Position numbers and translations under genes: made by a program. Below, piece after piece: positions 48,209 through 59,044 of a DNA stretch of 64,000 bases. The first letter of the stretch is position 1; each line of letters begins with the position of its first letter. The stretch covers positions 67,378 to 131,377 of the forward strand of contig QKWP01000117.1 in NCBI GenBank assembly GCA_003550325.1, read 5' to 3'. The DNA is from Gigaspora rosea. Its lineage: Eukaryota > Glomeromycota > Glomeromycetes > Diversisporales > Gigasporaceae. The notes under the pieces are model-generated. The model was not told the DNA's origin and made no database searches. It saw only the letters and a program-made list of their open reading frames with translations.

Positions 48209-50029
48209 GATGTATAGCTAGAAAGAAAAGTAACTCACCAAATTTCGATGAACCATTTCTATACTGTTATGCAAATACTCTAAACCACAAGCTATATCTT
48301 TCGAAATTCCAATTTTTTGAGACCACGTCAGATCTTTATTTTTAGACAAGTAATCATGTAAATATCCATTTTCGACATATTCTAACACAAAAAATTGTCT
48401 TTTTTTCCCTAAATCTTGATTAAAGCAATGATTATATGAGAATTCATAATATAATGATGTTTTGAATGTTGATCAACGCATTCTTTAAAATGATTTTCTT
48501 TAAATCTAAATAAAGTATTTAAAATTTCGGATAAATCAATTTATAGCTCTTTTCGATTTAGTTGGATCAACAACATCGTAATTTTTTTTTTGAGTCCATG
48601 AATACAACCTATATAATCACCTTACTTTCGTCGTATTTTATGAAATTATTCATCAATAAAAGGGATTTAACCACATGACCCACGAGACAAAAAATAATTA
48701 CGATGATCATTCAACTAAATCGAAAAGAGCGATATATGTTTTTGAGTAATTGAAGTAACTAGAGGTGATCTTCGCCAATTAACGCAAAATAGCTATATTA
48801 TGTCATCAACCTGCTGCCTCATTTGGCAAAAATTTATCCATGTGAATCAAGCCAACCAATCGGATGCAATAAATTATACGTAATTGTATTTCCTTACAAA
48901 CAGAGCTAGTACGATACGGCAGCCACCTGATCAAATTTGATAACATATACAGCAGAATTTTAACAATATTAATTCAGTTTGACTAGAGTTGCAAACCTTA
49001 TGGTAACATATACTTATCGACCAAATGCTTATTTTTATTTCTATTATTCAATGCTGATTAAGTTAATTTGAATTTGAATTTATGAATATTCGAATTTAAA
49101 TATTCACTTTCTAACAATTAGAACAATTCGAATTGAGTAACCAATTTCGAGTAATTCGAATAATTCTAATTTGGCAAATTCGAATCAAACTTCTAACCAT
49201 CATTATCAGTATGGCAGCATTAGAAAACGAAGTAAAAACCCAATGTTCGTAACGAGTTACTAAAATACACCAGTGATTTTCAACAACAATTGTTATTCTC
49301 AAAAATGTAATTCCCAAAAACCTTACCCTAACGAATTATTGCCTTTAATACTAATACTTAACCTATAAAAACACTCTAAATTTTAATACAATCATACCTG
49401 AGTTATATCACCCTTTTTTTCAGAGTTTTTTGGAGATATAGCTAAGATGGGGATATAATTAATTATATAGAACATACAAAAGCATATAAAAAACAGAAAT
49501 TTATCCTGCTTAAATATGGAATATATCTCGGGTTGGGATATAACTCCGGTAAAAAAATATATGTTGTTAATCACCACTGGTGCGCTTTAGTATTACTCTT
49601 CGTGAATTACCAATTTATCAATTTGAATATAGGCGCATTTCGAATAAGCAAATATAAAATAATTACCTGTAGAAGTACCCAAAAATTTTAATATATTTGT
49701 ATGTTTTATCTTAGATAATTTATGTGCCTTCAAAATAATATGCAGTAGCAGTTAATGAACTATTAATAATTGAAGTTAATATATCGCTTTGAACTTACTA
49801 ATTGTCTTAACGCTTCAGTATCTTGATTTAGGACATTTGGTATATGTTTCATAATTATTAGCTGCTCACGCCAGTAGCCTTTCAATATAATTCCGTAGTA
49901 TCTTATTTTTACAGATTTAGCATCTTTGACATCTGAATAATTGATCGTATCTATGTCATCAATTTGTAATGGTTTGGTAAATTCGATATTTTCGATACTA
50001 GATTTGTCATTTATAACATATTCAGACAT
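47097..50029 (-). CDS. Predicted pseudokinase, 6 exons, 411 aa
   Basis: Kinase-fold protein that probably has no phosphotransfer activity. Exons: 50029-49799, 49727-49667, 48408-48239, 48086-47669, 47529-47391 and 47313-47097. All introns are GT-AG and the reading frame is continuous across all five junctions. The N-lobe (residues ~30-98) has a beta-3 lysine (K61, 'LIIMKHI') but no GxGxxG loop. 'KIKHTNILKFLG' and 'FVLEYVENGYLHDYL' follow. The catalytic loop reads H151-R152-N153 instead of HRD, its usual Asn is S158, and DFG is N170-P171-V172. C-lobe landmarks are kept: D195-P196-E197 in the APE position, SDIYSLGM (209-217) and the conserved R264. The domain ends near residue 280; the rest is a polar tail ending in SSQED repeats. 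The start is the first ATG of exon 1. A TATATATA stretch lies about 45 bases upstream (near 50073-50081). The family (TKL-like kinases expanded in Glomeromycotina) is recognised from motifs only. Transcript support is lacking. Confidence 0.85.
48119..48208. repeat. (ATT)n microsatellite in intron 3
   Basis: About 90 bp of almost pure AAT/ATT triplets with one interruption (AAAGT). It lies inside the 152-bp intron (48087-48238) separating the HRN-bearing exon from the NPV-bearing exon of the pseudokinase gene. Confidence 0.95.
48409..49666 (-). other. Enlarged intron 2 of the pseudokinase gene (1258 bp)
   Basis: The donor GGTAATT follows 'FLGTST' and the acceptor ATTTAG precedes 'KKRQFFVLEY'; joining them restores a glycine codon. 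The neighbouring introns are 71-152 bp, so this one is about ten times longer. It holds a 185-bp MITE (48546-48730) and a stretch rich in GAATTCG-type motifs (49060-49200). No coding signal was seen inside it. Confidence 0.7.
48546..48730. mobile_element. MITE inside pseudokinase intron 2
   Basis: Terminal inverted repeats of about 35 bp: the left end starts GCTCTTTTCGATTTAGTTG and the right end finishes CAACTAAATCGAAAAGAGC. The arms continue imperfectly to CATCGTAATT / AATTACGATG. The element is 185 bp and non-coding. No clear target duplication was found, though short AT-rich flanks are present on both sides. Superfamily undetermined. Confidence 0.75.
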
Positions 50030-50110
50030 TTTTGACCTTAGCTGCTAATTATAATGTACCAAGTGAGAGCAGCTATATATACTATCATGCTTCTTTTTTT
50101 TTTTATATCT
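50030..50110 (-). promoter_or_regulatory. Possible core promoter of the pseudokinase gene
   Basis: On the minus strand a TATATATA run lies roughly 45 bases before the ATG at 50029. It is preceded by a purine-rich (AAAAAAAAGAAGC) tract. In so AT-rich a genome a TATA-like string is weak evidence by itself; the position is what suggests it. Confidence 0.3.
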
Positions 50111-50744
50111 CATTTGTTCCACCGTCACATTGTGAAACTCATATGCATATGACATTCATTCTACAACGAAAGAATTATTATGGAGCCAATTAAAATGCAT
50201 AAATTTGTTTATACAAGAACAATCCAAAACCCGAAGGAATGAGTTTCATATCTTGAGAATCTAAAGTGGATATTTTTTTTGGCTCCCATTAATGCCCTAA
50301 AACTTACGTCAAATCAAAATAAGGCCATAAAATGAAAAAATTTTTTTGGCTTACATAGCACAAAATTTTTAATTTAAAATAGACAGTTTATTTATTCTAT
50401 TCTATGCTGGTTTAACAAATTTAGCAAATTAAAAGGTTTTCTGATTTGAAAAAAAAATCTTAAATTATTGAATTCATAACAGTTGGACCTCCCAAACTGA
50501 TCATGTCAAATTAATCTACAATTATTGCGATTTTTTATACTACAGTACCCCAAAAATTCTGACGCATAGGTTATATGACGTATGTGTTGACCATGGTTAA
50601 CTATTTAAGAGATATATATATAAATATATACCATAGACAGATCAACTTTAAAGGGAGATAGGTTTTAAGGTGAGGAGATGGGTTTAACGCAATAAGGGAT
50701 CATTTTGATAGCTGCGTCATGTGGTTGATCTATATCAGATATAG

Positions 50745-50990
50745 TTATTGGATGCGAAGCATCCAATAACGGGAGTTATTTGTAAAATAGCTTCATTATC
50801 TGGCTGTAAAATTTAATGTGACTGCTTCTGGGCTCCTTCGGGGCCCAGAAATGGAATATTAAATTTTATTGCCAGTTAAACAAGTTATTATTGCTTGGCA
50901 TTCAATGACGGTGTTATCCGGCAGCTTATGACGACCAGATTACCAAATAACTTGGTTATTTGGCAACATGATCATAGTAAGATAACGGAT
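50745..50990 (-). repeat. Hairpin-rich dispersed repeat, copy 2
   Basis: Inverted copy of 38880-39215. The hairpins TTATTGGATGC-GAA-GCATCCAATAA (50755-50780) and TCTGGGCTCCTTCGGGGCCCAGA are intact. Homology ends just beyond the hairpin at AACTATA in both copies. Confidence 0.7.
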
Positions 50991-51829
50991 AAGTAATAAT
51001 TAATAATTAAGAAAATCAAATAGTAATTTGGGCTTCTTAATTTAGGTTCAATTATAAAAAGTCACAGTGATGTCAAGTCTATTTCTGCTATATAAATCTA
51101 ATAATTTATAATGCTTTCAACCTTTTAACATGCTCCATCATACTGTACTGTACATATCATTTTTAGGAAATTCAACTATAACAGAAATAGACTATCGATT
51201 TTATTTGGAGTTCATGAACTAATGAGGCATTACTTTTTATTTATTACCGTTGTTTTCAATTAATTAAAAATTTTTTTTTGAATCCAGTAATTATGAATCT
51301 CCAAAAACCGAACCTGTCAAAAAATTTAAATTACAATGCATATTTCTGCTATATAAATAAAATACAGTGAACATCCCAAAATAGGCATGCATGGTGAATA
51401 AGGTTAGTATTAATGTTGAAAGGTTATTGGATTTGAAAATAATACAATTATTAGATTCATATAACAGAAATAGGCTAGACAAATTAATTTTTATTAGAAA
51501 TATATATTTTTCAAACATATTCATGGCAAATAATTGAAAATTTATAAGTTTATTGGCTCGAAAAATTGTCAAGCATTTAGGTGTTAGCATACGTATATTT
51601 GTAAATTTGATTCTTAAGCACTTTCAAAGATTTCGGTGTATTGAAAAACTTTCGTAACACATTTTCGACAAATTTTTAAATGTTAGTACTTATTTGTGTA
51701 AAATGTTTATTATAAAAGTTATTTTATGTCCGGAGTCCTTGTTTATACTATTAATTGGTTGACAAGAATGATCCTTTCCATAAATTTTGATCTTTTCCAT
51801 AAATTTTTGTACAAACTAAACACACCAAA

Positions 51830-52640
51830 CATGTTGAACAAATATCCGAACGAAAATTTAATAACGTTGATATTATTGTTACAATGTTAGAACAATCAAG
51901 GTACAAACGAGGTTTTATTGTGTGATATAGATGCTTGACGAAACTATTTCGCCTGACGAAACCATAAGTTTCGTCATAGTTTCGTCACTGACGAAATGAC
52001 GAAACTATTATGTTTCGTCGGGTCACGTGAGTTTCATCAGTCATCATTATTGTGTGAATCACAAATTTAACCGAAATCATTCGCTAATTTTTATCAGGTG
52101 TTCCAGAAATTATGATAGAGTTATTTTCATAATTCCTGGTGCCGCTATTACGCGCAAATACGAAAGTCGTGTTATCAAGCACTTTAAAGATGTGGAAAGC
52201 TTCCGTCACTTTCAAAAAGAACCATGTTCAATGAATACGAACAATATAAAATATTTTAAAATTTAATGAAAAAAGACATGATTTGTATTTATATGAAGGC
52301 TACGGACCATGTACAAATAAAAAGTAATATTTTATATATTTAAGTTCTTTTTAATATGCACGCCAATTCGTGCAATACAGTATGTCTATTATATAGTCTA
52401 ATTTACAATTTATAATCTTATATAGAGCTTTCTTATATTTCTTATTGACAAACATGTTGGATAAGCATTAAAACGAAAATTTAATAATGTTGTCATTATT
52501 GTTACAAAAACGATAATGGTGATACCAAACCAAAATAGGTTTTATTATTATACGGATCATGCCGAAATTACAAATTTAATTGAAAATCCATTTAGACGAT
52601 TTATTATGTTTCAGAAATTTAATTTAATATATATTCAATA
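51830..52640 (+). pseudogene. Two diverged tandem copies of an unknown sequence, possibly coding remnant
   Basis: 51830-52110 and 52450-52630 share CATGTTG…AACGAAAATTTAATAA(C/T)GTTG…TTATTGTTACAA, then GTTTTATT and TTACAAATTTAA…GAAAT. The first copy is split by a small element (51926-52046). A following stretch (52140-52260) translates as 'GAAITRKYESRVIKHF', which has a coding look, but no family is recognised. It could be a decayed gene pair or a non-coding repeat. Confidence 0.35.
51926..52046. mobile_element. TTTCGTCA MITE with 11-bp TSD
   Basis: TTATTGTGTGA lies exactly at 51915-51925 and 52047-52057. Ends TAGATGCTTGACGAAACT and AGTTTCATCAGTCATC are imperfect inverted repeats. The 121-bp interior is TTTCGTCA motifs in both orientations. 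A 9-11-bp duplication points to the Mutator (MULE) superfamily. The empty-site sequence is approximated by the tandem copy at 52530-52570. Confidence 0.65.
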
Positions 52641-53365
52641 AACAAAATTACTATAAAAGATTAATTCAAAAAGATGTTCTTGGATTTTGTAATAAATTAT
52701 AAATAACTATAAAAAATATATTTCATTGGTTTAAATAAAGATTAATTATAAAGTTTTTGAGATATTAATTTGGCCAAAATTTGATTTTAGTGCGAAAAAG
52801 TCCAAATCATAATAGTTTTGAATTTGGATAGAAAGTATAAATATAAATATAAAAATAACATTGTAATAAGAGTTTTTTTGCTGGTATTATCGTATTTTCA
52901 CCATTATTTTTTAGATTTATTATGTACAACGTAATAAATGAGAAGTGTCAAGTATATAGACAAACTAAAACAACAGAGTATATGTAATGGTGTGTGTTTG
53001 AGAGACATGAAGAAAATGGTAAATTACGTATCTTATACGAACCGATTGTACTCCTTTCATATGAAGCTAAATACATAACTTTAGTACAAACATAATAATG
53101 ACAACTAAACCTATTGCGAAAAAAAAGCTTAAAGATGGTTAATTTATCAAAATTTTGTTTTTTTTTAATGCAAATGAATTTAATTAAACATACGTAAGTT
53201 ATTGTTCGTACTACAATGCGAGTTACCGGCATCTATTTTTGGATTAGATGATCATCAGTTTATATGACTGCTTTTCTTAGTGTTTTACGGTAAAAATATC
53301 AAACACATAATTAAACACATAGTAAAAAGCGTGCCGATCTTTTAAAAACATAGTAACTTTATTTT

Positions 53366-53791
53366 ATGGGCGGTGAAAGCCGAAAATTAATTTATCAGGA
53401 TTACGCAGATACATATTTTAAGCGAAGGAAAAAAAAAAAGCTTTCCCCAATATTATTTTTAAATTTGACGACTAAAACTCACTACAATTCATTGCAAACC
53501 CATCGCTAATTCATGCTGATTTTATTTCTGAAACTCCGAAACAAAACAAAAAAAAAAAAAAAAAAACGAATATGGCGAGCGATTATCAAAACAAGTAAAT
53601 ATAACTTCTTCGGCAAACTCAACAAACAAATGTAACAGTTGCAACACCAAATGTCTCAACTTCTCCATTTGCGGACTATACAAATATTGATATGGTGTTA
53701 AAAGAACAATATTTGCAAGCTTTTGCGCCTTTAGCATTGAATAAATTAACAAACATTAAAAAGCTTTTAGTAGAAATAAATAAAAAAATAT
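53366..53791 (+). pseudogene. Possible small gene or gene remnant, unknown function
   Basis: Less AT-rich than its surroundings. An ATG-initiated frame of 47 codons (starting ATGGGCGGTGAAAGCCG) gives 'GGESRKLIYQDYADTYFKRR', but it breaks at an A run and a stop. After a second A run (about 53550-53568) a frame reads '…QTNVTVATPNVSTSPF' and 'IDMVLKEQYLQAFAPLALNK', ending at TAA 53791. The frames differ, no splice sites join them cleanly, and no family is recognised. The 76-codon minus-strand frame over the same DNA is less convincing. Confidence 0.25.
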
Positions 53792-53995
53792 AATATAAAA
53801 TAAAATAAGTATTAATATATTTGTAACAATGGTTATCGTAACCGCATTTTACCAAATTGTTAATAACTCAAATTTTACTAGGGTAAACCCTGTTGTGTTA
53901 TTAACAAAAAAAAAATGCAGAGATATCTTTGATCAAGATTTTGTCAAAATTTAAACATATCTCCTCTCGCGATTTTGTATTAAACTTGACCTTGA

Positions 53996-54048
53996 CCCCA
54001 ACCCTAATTCTAACCCTAACCCTAACCTTATACTAACCCTAACTATAT
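53996..54048. repeat. Interstitial telomere-like repeats (CCCTAA)n
   Basis: CCAACCCTAATTCTAACCCT, AACCCTAACC and ACTAACCCTAACTA contain about six CCCTAA-like units, several degenerate. Shorter TTAGGGTTAGGG pairs occur at 9586, 34265 and 41386 inside dispersed repeats, so these are internal, not a chromosome end. Confidence 0.7.
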
Positions 54049-54345
54049 TTTAATTATGGTACTACCGGTTACAAAAAAGTTATTGTATCCATTTACAAAT
54101 ATATTAATCCATAAAATAAAATAAAGTAAAATAAAAATAAAAGAATGAAATTAGAATTCCTAGTATGAAATTAACGCAATAATTTTTTTGAGACTATTTA
54201 AACTTTTATTTCTGATCAATTGATTTAGGCGCTTGAGAATTCTCTTATAAACGTTAGTAGTATCACTTTACTTTATAAAAACTTAATTTTTTAATATGAA
54301 ATTTAGGGTATTTTCAAGCATTTGATTAGCTAGTGATCGCAATAG

Positions 54346-54544
54346 TAGTGAATTGATCCGTCACCCACGGGTGACCCGTCGGACTGATCCGGGTAGACTA
54401 ACGGGTATTCCCAGCCAATCACTGATGTTTGTTAAATAGGATGTGACAATCCTATTTTACCCGATGTGAATAAACATCAGCGATTGGCTGGGAATACCCG
54501 TTAGTCTACCCGGATCAGCCCGTGGGTCACAGGTCAAAACACTA
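54346..54544. mobile_element. hAT-type foldback, TSD CGCAATAG
   Basis: Exact CGCAATAG at 54338-54345 and 54545-54552. Ends TAGTGAATTGATCCG and CAGGTCAAAACACTA. The arms are ~90 bp and almost perfectly complementary (CCGGGTAGACTAACGGGTAT, TCCCAGCCAATC(A/G)CTGATG), with a short loop. 199 bp, unusually GC-rich, no coding; a recent insertion judging by arm identity. Related by its ends to 17754-19066. Confidence 0.85.
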
Positions 54545-55170
54545 CGCAATAGTGCTCCGCTATAATTGTATTTAGGTCGTTCTCAAGCGTCAATTTAATG
54601 TGATTAGCAAGTAAACATAATAGGGCTCAAGCTTAATTATATTTGATAGAAATTTTGATGAAAATTCGAATATGCAATTTATGACGAATTGAAAATCTAC
54701 TCAAACACCATTTTTGATGCGATTAGTGAGTGATCATACTAGTGCATATTTGTATAAATCCAAATAAACGTTGAAATCGATACTTGAGCGGTCCTTTTTT
54801 GATTCTTCTATCATTTATCAAATTCATCATCAAAATTACAAAATTATTCGTTATTTATTTTGGGTTCCCAATCTTTTATTTTTCGTAAAATCTTACTAAT
54901 GCGAGAAGTAAAATAGTAATTCGTTGATTCCAACAAACAAGACCCATGACAAATTAGTAATTCAAATTGTTAGTTGTAAAAGTTTGTTGATTGAAAATGA
55001 CAAGCTCATTTAATATCTTTTACTAATAAAAATGGTTTATTACATAATATATATTATCAAGTTACGCATGTTATTTAAATATTCTTAATAATGATAAATA
55101 TGCTTAATCAATTTTAAATATTTTTTATTAAATAAAATTTATTATCCAACAGCTCATATGATCATGAAAT

Positions 55171-55635
55171 GGTGGTCTGTCAACTAAGTAAATATGATAT
55201 CATATAAAAGTTTGGTATAATATTTTTAATATAAACTTCATTATTACAAGATATCATTTATTAATATTTTATTGGTAACAAAGATTTAGATGCAGGTCCT
55301 TTACAATTAAAGGTAAAATACTAAAATTCAAACAAATTGATAAAAGGTTTCTACAATCCAAGTTACAGAGCCAAATTTTATATTAATTAAAAAAATCTAC
55401 TAGCAGTCTAAATTTTATTTGAGTTATCCAACGAAAAATACAGATAAAGTAATTAGAAAAAAAAATTCGTTTTCATATATAATGGCTCTGTAACTTTGTT
55501 AATGGGTAGAAAAGAGTCAATTGACGTTAAAATTTTCTGCTAAATAATATATATTAATTAATCAATAAAAAATTGTCAAAAGCTCAAATATTAGTGACCA
55601 CATAGAGTTTTAATTTACTTAGTTGACAGACCACC
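55171..55635. mobile_element. MITE with GGTGGTCTGTCAACTAAG ends and inner foldback
   Basis: GGTGGTCTGTCAACTAAGTA (continuing AAT) at the left and its perfect complement at the right. Inside, AAGTTACAGAGCCA (about 55359) and TGGCTCTGTAACTT (about 55484) form a second inverted pair. About 465 bp; non-coding. Confidence 0.8.
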
Positions 55636-55639
55636 CCAA

Positions 55640-56750
55640 TGAATCATGACTATAAATTACCAGTATTATTTCTATTGATAATACCTCTAGTTGAAATTAC
55701 TATGTTTCAGGAATCTGTAAGATCTGCCATATCTATTATATTAGAGCAATTATATAACTAGCTGATATAAAAAGAGAGCATAAATACTTGATATAGCATA
55801 ACTAGGATTAATAATATAAGTAGGATAAATAAAATATTAGATATTAATGGCATTAGTGCTATATCTCATATTAGTGATTATTTTATTATATATTAGTAAA
55901 GTATTTCAAAAACTGAGTCACTAACAGTCCAATTTGTACAAGTATATGCTCCACCATGGGCCAAATCCATGCCAATCCAAACCTCTCATCTACATAACTA
56001 GGTAATCTGTGCTACAAAAACCTGTGCCATTCCATCTCCAACCCGTACTTTTACTGTACATTTTTCTTATAGGGTTTCAAACCTTACTATTTTGGTGATA
56101 ATTAGCATGCAACTCACTAACATATGTTATTAACATTATCTATACCTCAGTTAATCAATTTTTTAAAATTTAGGTTGTTCCACATTTCAATTAACATGAA
56201 TTACTTACTTAAATATAATTGTCCTATTATGACATTAGCTATAGATAATTACAGTAATGATAATTATAATCCTTATAAAGTTTCTAATTTAAATTTCAAG
56301 AGTTTATGTCCAATTGTATCACATAAAGGGACATTTGTATATAGGTATTATTTTATAATAAGAGGATATGGGCAATATTTACTTTACTTTGTAACATGTT
56401 TGTCATAGTATTTTATTATATTAAATAAAAACACTCTATTGATTCTAAATTCATATTGATTCTAAATTCATATTATACTCTTTTTCAAATTGCAAAACTA
56501 CTATATATTACAGATCCCAAAGTTGATTATCTTATACTAATTCTACACTAGAGCATGCTATTTATCATGTAATATTTTTTACTTAGTAGCCACCTCTATT
56601 CATGTATGGTGTAATTACTTTATTTAATTCTGATTGATTAATATAATATATAGACATGATTACTACCTCTAACTGTAAATATATAGTAAAATTATGTAAT
56701 AAATAGCATGCCCCTTATTATATATAATAATATGTAGAAACCCTTATATA
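55640..56750. other. Unresolved AT-rich DNA
   Basis: A 94-codon open frame at 56124-56408 lies here. Its composition (Asn/Tyr/Leu/Ile) is what random AT-rich DNA gives and no motif is recognised. A slightly less AT-rich stretch at 55940-56060 has no clear identity. Confidence 0.4.
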
Positions 56751-56756
56751 TTTTCT

Positions 56757-56957
56757 ATATACCTTATTCCTCTGAAAATAAGCACTCCTAAAAGTAAGCA
56801 CCTCCTATAATTCATATATATCTGAAAATAAGCACCCCTTGTATAATAGAAATAAGCAACTAAATATCAAATTATTCAAATTATTTGTTGAGATTATACC
56901 AAAAAATAAGCACCTCTATAGTAAAAAAAGGGTGCTTATTTTCAGAGAAATACAGTA
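56757..56957. mobile_element. MITE with TCTGAAAATAAGCACC ends
   Basis: Left TACCTTATTCCTCTGAAAAT-AAGCAC and right GTGCTTATTTTCAGAGAAAT-ACAGTA are inverted. The same AAAATAAGCACC motif recurs three times inside. About 200 bp; Tc1/mariner-type by its ends (inference). Confidence 0.75.
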
Positions 56958-57104
56958 TGTTTTGCACATATTGTGCACCTATTTTTAAAAGTATCTATAT
57001 ATATAGAATATATAAGAGCAAGTGGACCCTGAACATCTTACATATAGGTTATAACTAGATTTTGGCCAATTTTGACTAATTTGCTAAAAATAACAAGCCT
57101 ATAT

Positions 57105-58516
57105 TAGTGTTCCTAAGTTCAGTTCAGTTCAGTTCAGGTTCATGAACCAGGTTCATTGAACCTGAACTGAACTTCAAATTTTGCAGATCATTGAACCTGA
57201 ACCTGAACTGAACTTAAAATTTATGAACCTGAACTGAACCTGAACTTAAAATTTGGTTCAGTTCAGGTTCAGTTCAAAGTTCATGAACATGTTCAGGTTC
57301 AATATTCTATATATAAGGTAGATATTCCTAATTCGGCGCACCTAAGTTTTACGATGAATACCGCGTGACATATCGATCAGAATCGGATGATTTTGGTACC
57401 ATTCGATTCGTCTCATTGAGACGAATCGAATGACACCAAAATCACCTGAATCTGATCACTTAATCACAAGATATCACATTTTAACGATTATCTTAAAACA
57501 TAGTCCAATTTTTGCGCAGTGCCTAATTTGGTGCACTAAAGATCACTAATAATATCCTGTGAACCATTGATCCAAATTATATGATTTTGTTACCATTCGA
57601 TTCGTCACGACGAGACGAGTCGGATGGTACTAAAATTATGCGATTATGATCGATAGTTCACAATATATCATCATTTAATCAAAATAGCCTGTGTAAAGCA
57701 AAATTTGAAATCAACATAAAATCATCGATAACTTTTGACAGATTGGTCCGTTTTTGATGATTTTACCACTAAATTAACCGCCTCGAAGAGACGATTCCAA
57801 CGAGCCTAAAATCATTAAAATCTAATCACTGGATCACAAGATCGTTAAAGATTTTCTTATTATTTTGATGAAAATTAGATTAAACTAATTAATTTTTATT
57901 CAAAGTAATACGAAAATCTTAACGATCATGTGATCCCGTGATTGGGTTTTAACGATTTTGAGCTCGTTGGAATCGTCTCTTCAAGGCGGTCATTTTGATA
58001 GTAAAATCGTCAAAACAGACCAGTCTATCAAAATTTATATACGATTTTATACTAATTTTCAAAGATTATATAAATAGATTATTTAGGTTAAATGATAATA
58101 TCTTGTGAACTATCGGTCAGGATCATATGATTTTGGTACCATTCGATTCGTCTCGATGAGACGAATCGAATGGTACCAAAATCACATGACTCTGATCAGC
58201 AGTTCGTAAGATATCGTTAGTGCGCCGAATTAGGCACTGTGCCAAATAGTGTTCCTAGATTCAGTTTAGTTCAATTTAGGTTCATGAACCAGGTTCATTG
58301 AACCTAAACTGAACTTAAAATTTTGCAGATCATTGAACCTGAACCTGAACTGAACTTAAAATTTATGAACCTGAACTGAACCTGAACTTGAATACAAAGT
58401 TCAATACTGAACCTGAACTGAACTTTTTTTTTAAAAAAGTTCAAGTTCAGTATTGAACTGAACCTGAACCTGAACTTGACCAAAGTTCAGTTCAGTTCAG
58501 GTTCATAGGAACACTA
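57105..58516. mobile_element. Composite hAT-type unit, TSD GCCTATAT
   Basis: Two same-orientation copies of a TAGTGTTCC / GTTCAGGTTCA element (57105-57321 and 58247-58516) flank a ~920-bp palindromic block. GCCTATAT occurs only at the outer borders (57097-57104 and 58517-58524). The outer ends TAGTGTTCCTA and TAGGAACACTA form the TIRs. Paralogous 25434-25530 shows the target without the insertion. No coding content. Confidence 0.7.
57322..58246. repeat. Palindromic block with AATTCGGCGCAC ends
   Basis: AATTCGGCGCAC (57330-57341) and GTGCGCCGAATT (58220-58231) bound nested palindromes. They include GGTACCATTCGATTCGTCTC-type hairpins at ~57395, ~57590 and 58128-58184, and a larger arm pair at 57740-58020. 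CAGTGCCTAATT ends (57522; complement at ~58238) match the pogo relic at 19985. Confidence 0.7.
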
Positions 58517-58746
58517 GCCTATATTTACTTAAATAACTTTTGATTCAGTAATCAGAATTGAATAAACTTTTTTGTTGGATATATCTTACTGAGAGCTTTA
58601 TTTTAAAAAAAGTTCATTCAAATTGGACTACTGAATATCAAAATAATTGCAAAAAACTGTTTTATTGCTTTCTAAATTTTGGTTTTTGCTAAAATATGTA
58701 AAGATGTAAAGTATAATCTTTGTACTAGATGTCTGGGTTCTACAAT

Positions 58747-58906
58747 ATATGGGGGCCCCACAGCAAAAGGTGGTGATAGACCAAAAAATTGTTTTCTGTA
58801 GTTTTTTAATATTGTGTTCTAAATAGTCTAATTTTTGCAAAAATAAAGTTTTTACAAAAAAAAATTTTTTTGAGTATCACCACCTTTTGCTGTGGGGCCA
58901 CCATAT
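58747..58906. mobile_element. MITE with 32-bp GCCCCACAGCAAAAGGTGG ends
   Basis: 58747-58778 and 58875-58906 are inverted copies, identical but for about one base. They contain GGCCCCACAGCAAAAGGTGG and TGATA. 160 bp; non-coding centre. Well preserved, so relatively recent. Confidence 0.85.
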
Positions 58907-59044
58907 GTAATATATCTGATATAGTTATTAAAAATCTGCTACCTATTTTGTATAACTTAAGTGTAGAATATATAAATTTTAATTAGTAAATAAATATTTT
59001 TGCTAACTATATACTAGCAACTGGGCAGCAATTATTTTGCTAAC

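Noticed and set aside
48421..48520. Upstream frame 'FKENHFKEC…' suggesting a frameshifted kinase exon
   Set aside because: A cleaner solution exists: the exon at 49727-49667 splices to 48408 and restores the expected 'LGTSTGKKRQFFVLEY' without any frameshift.
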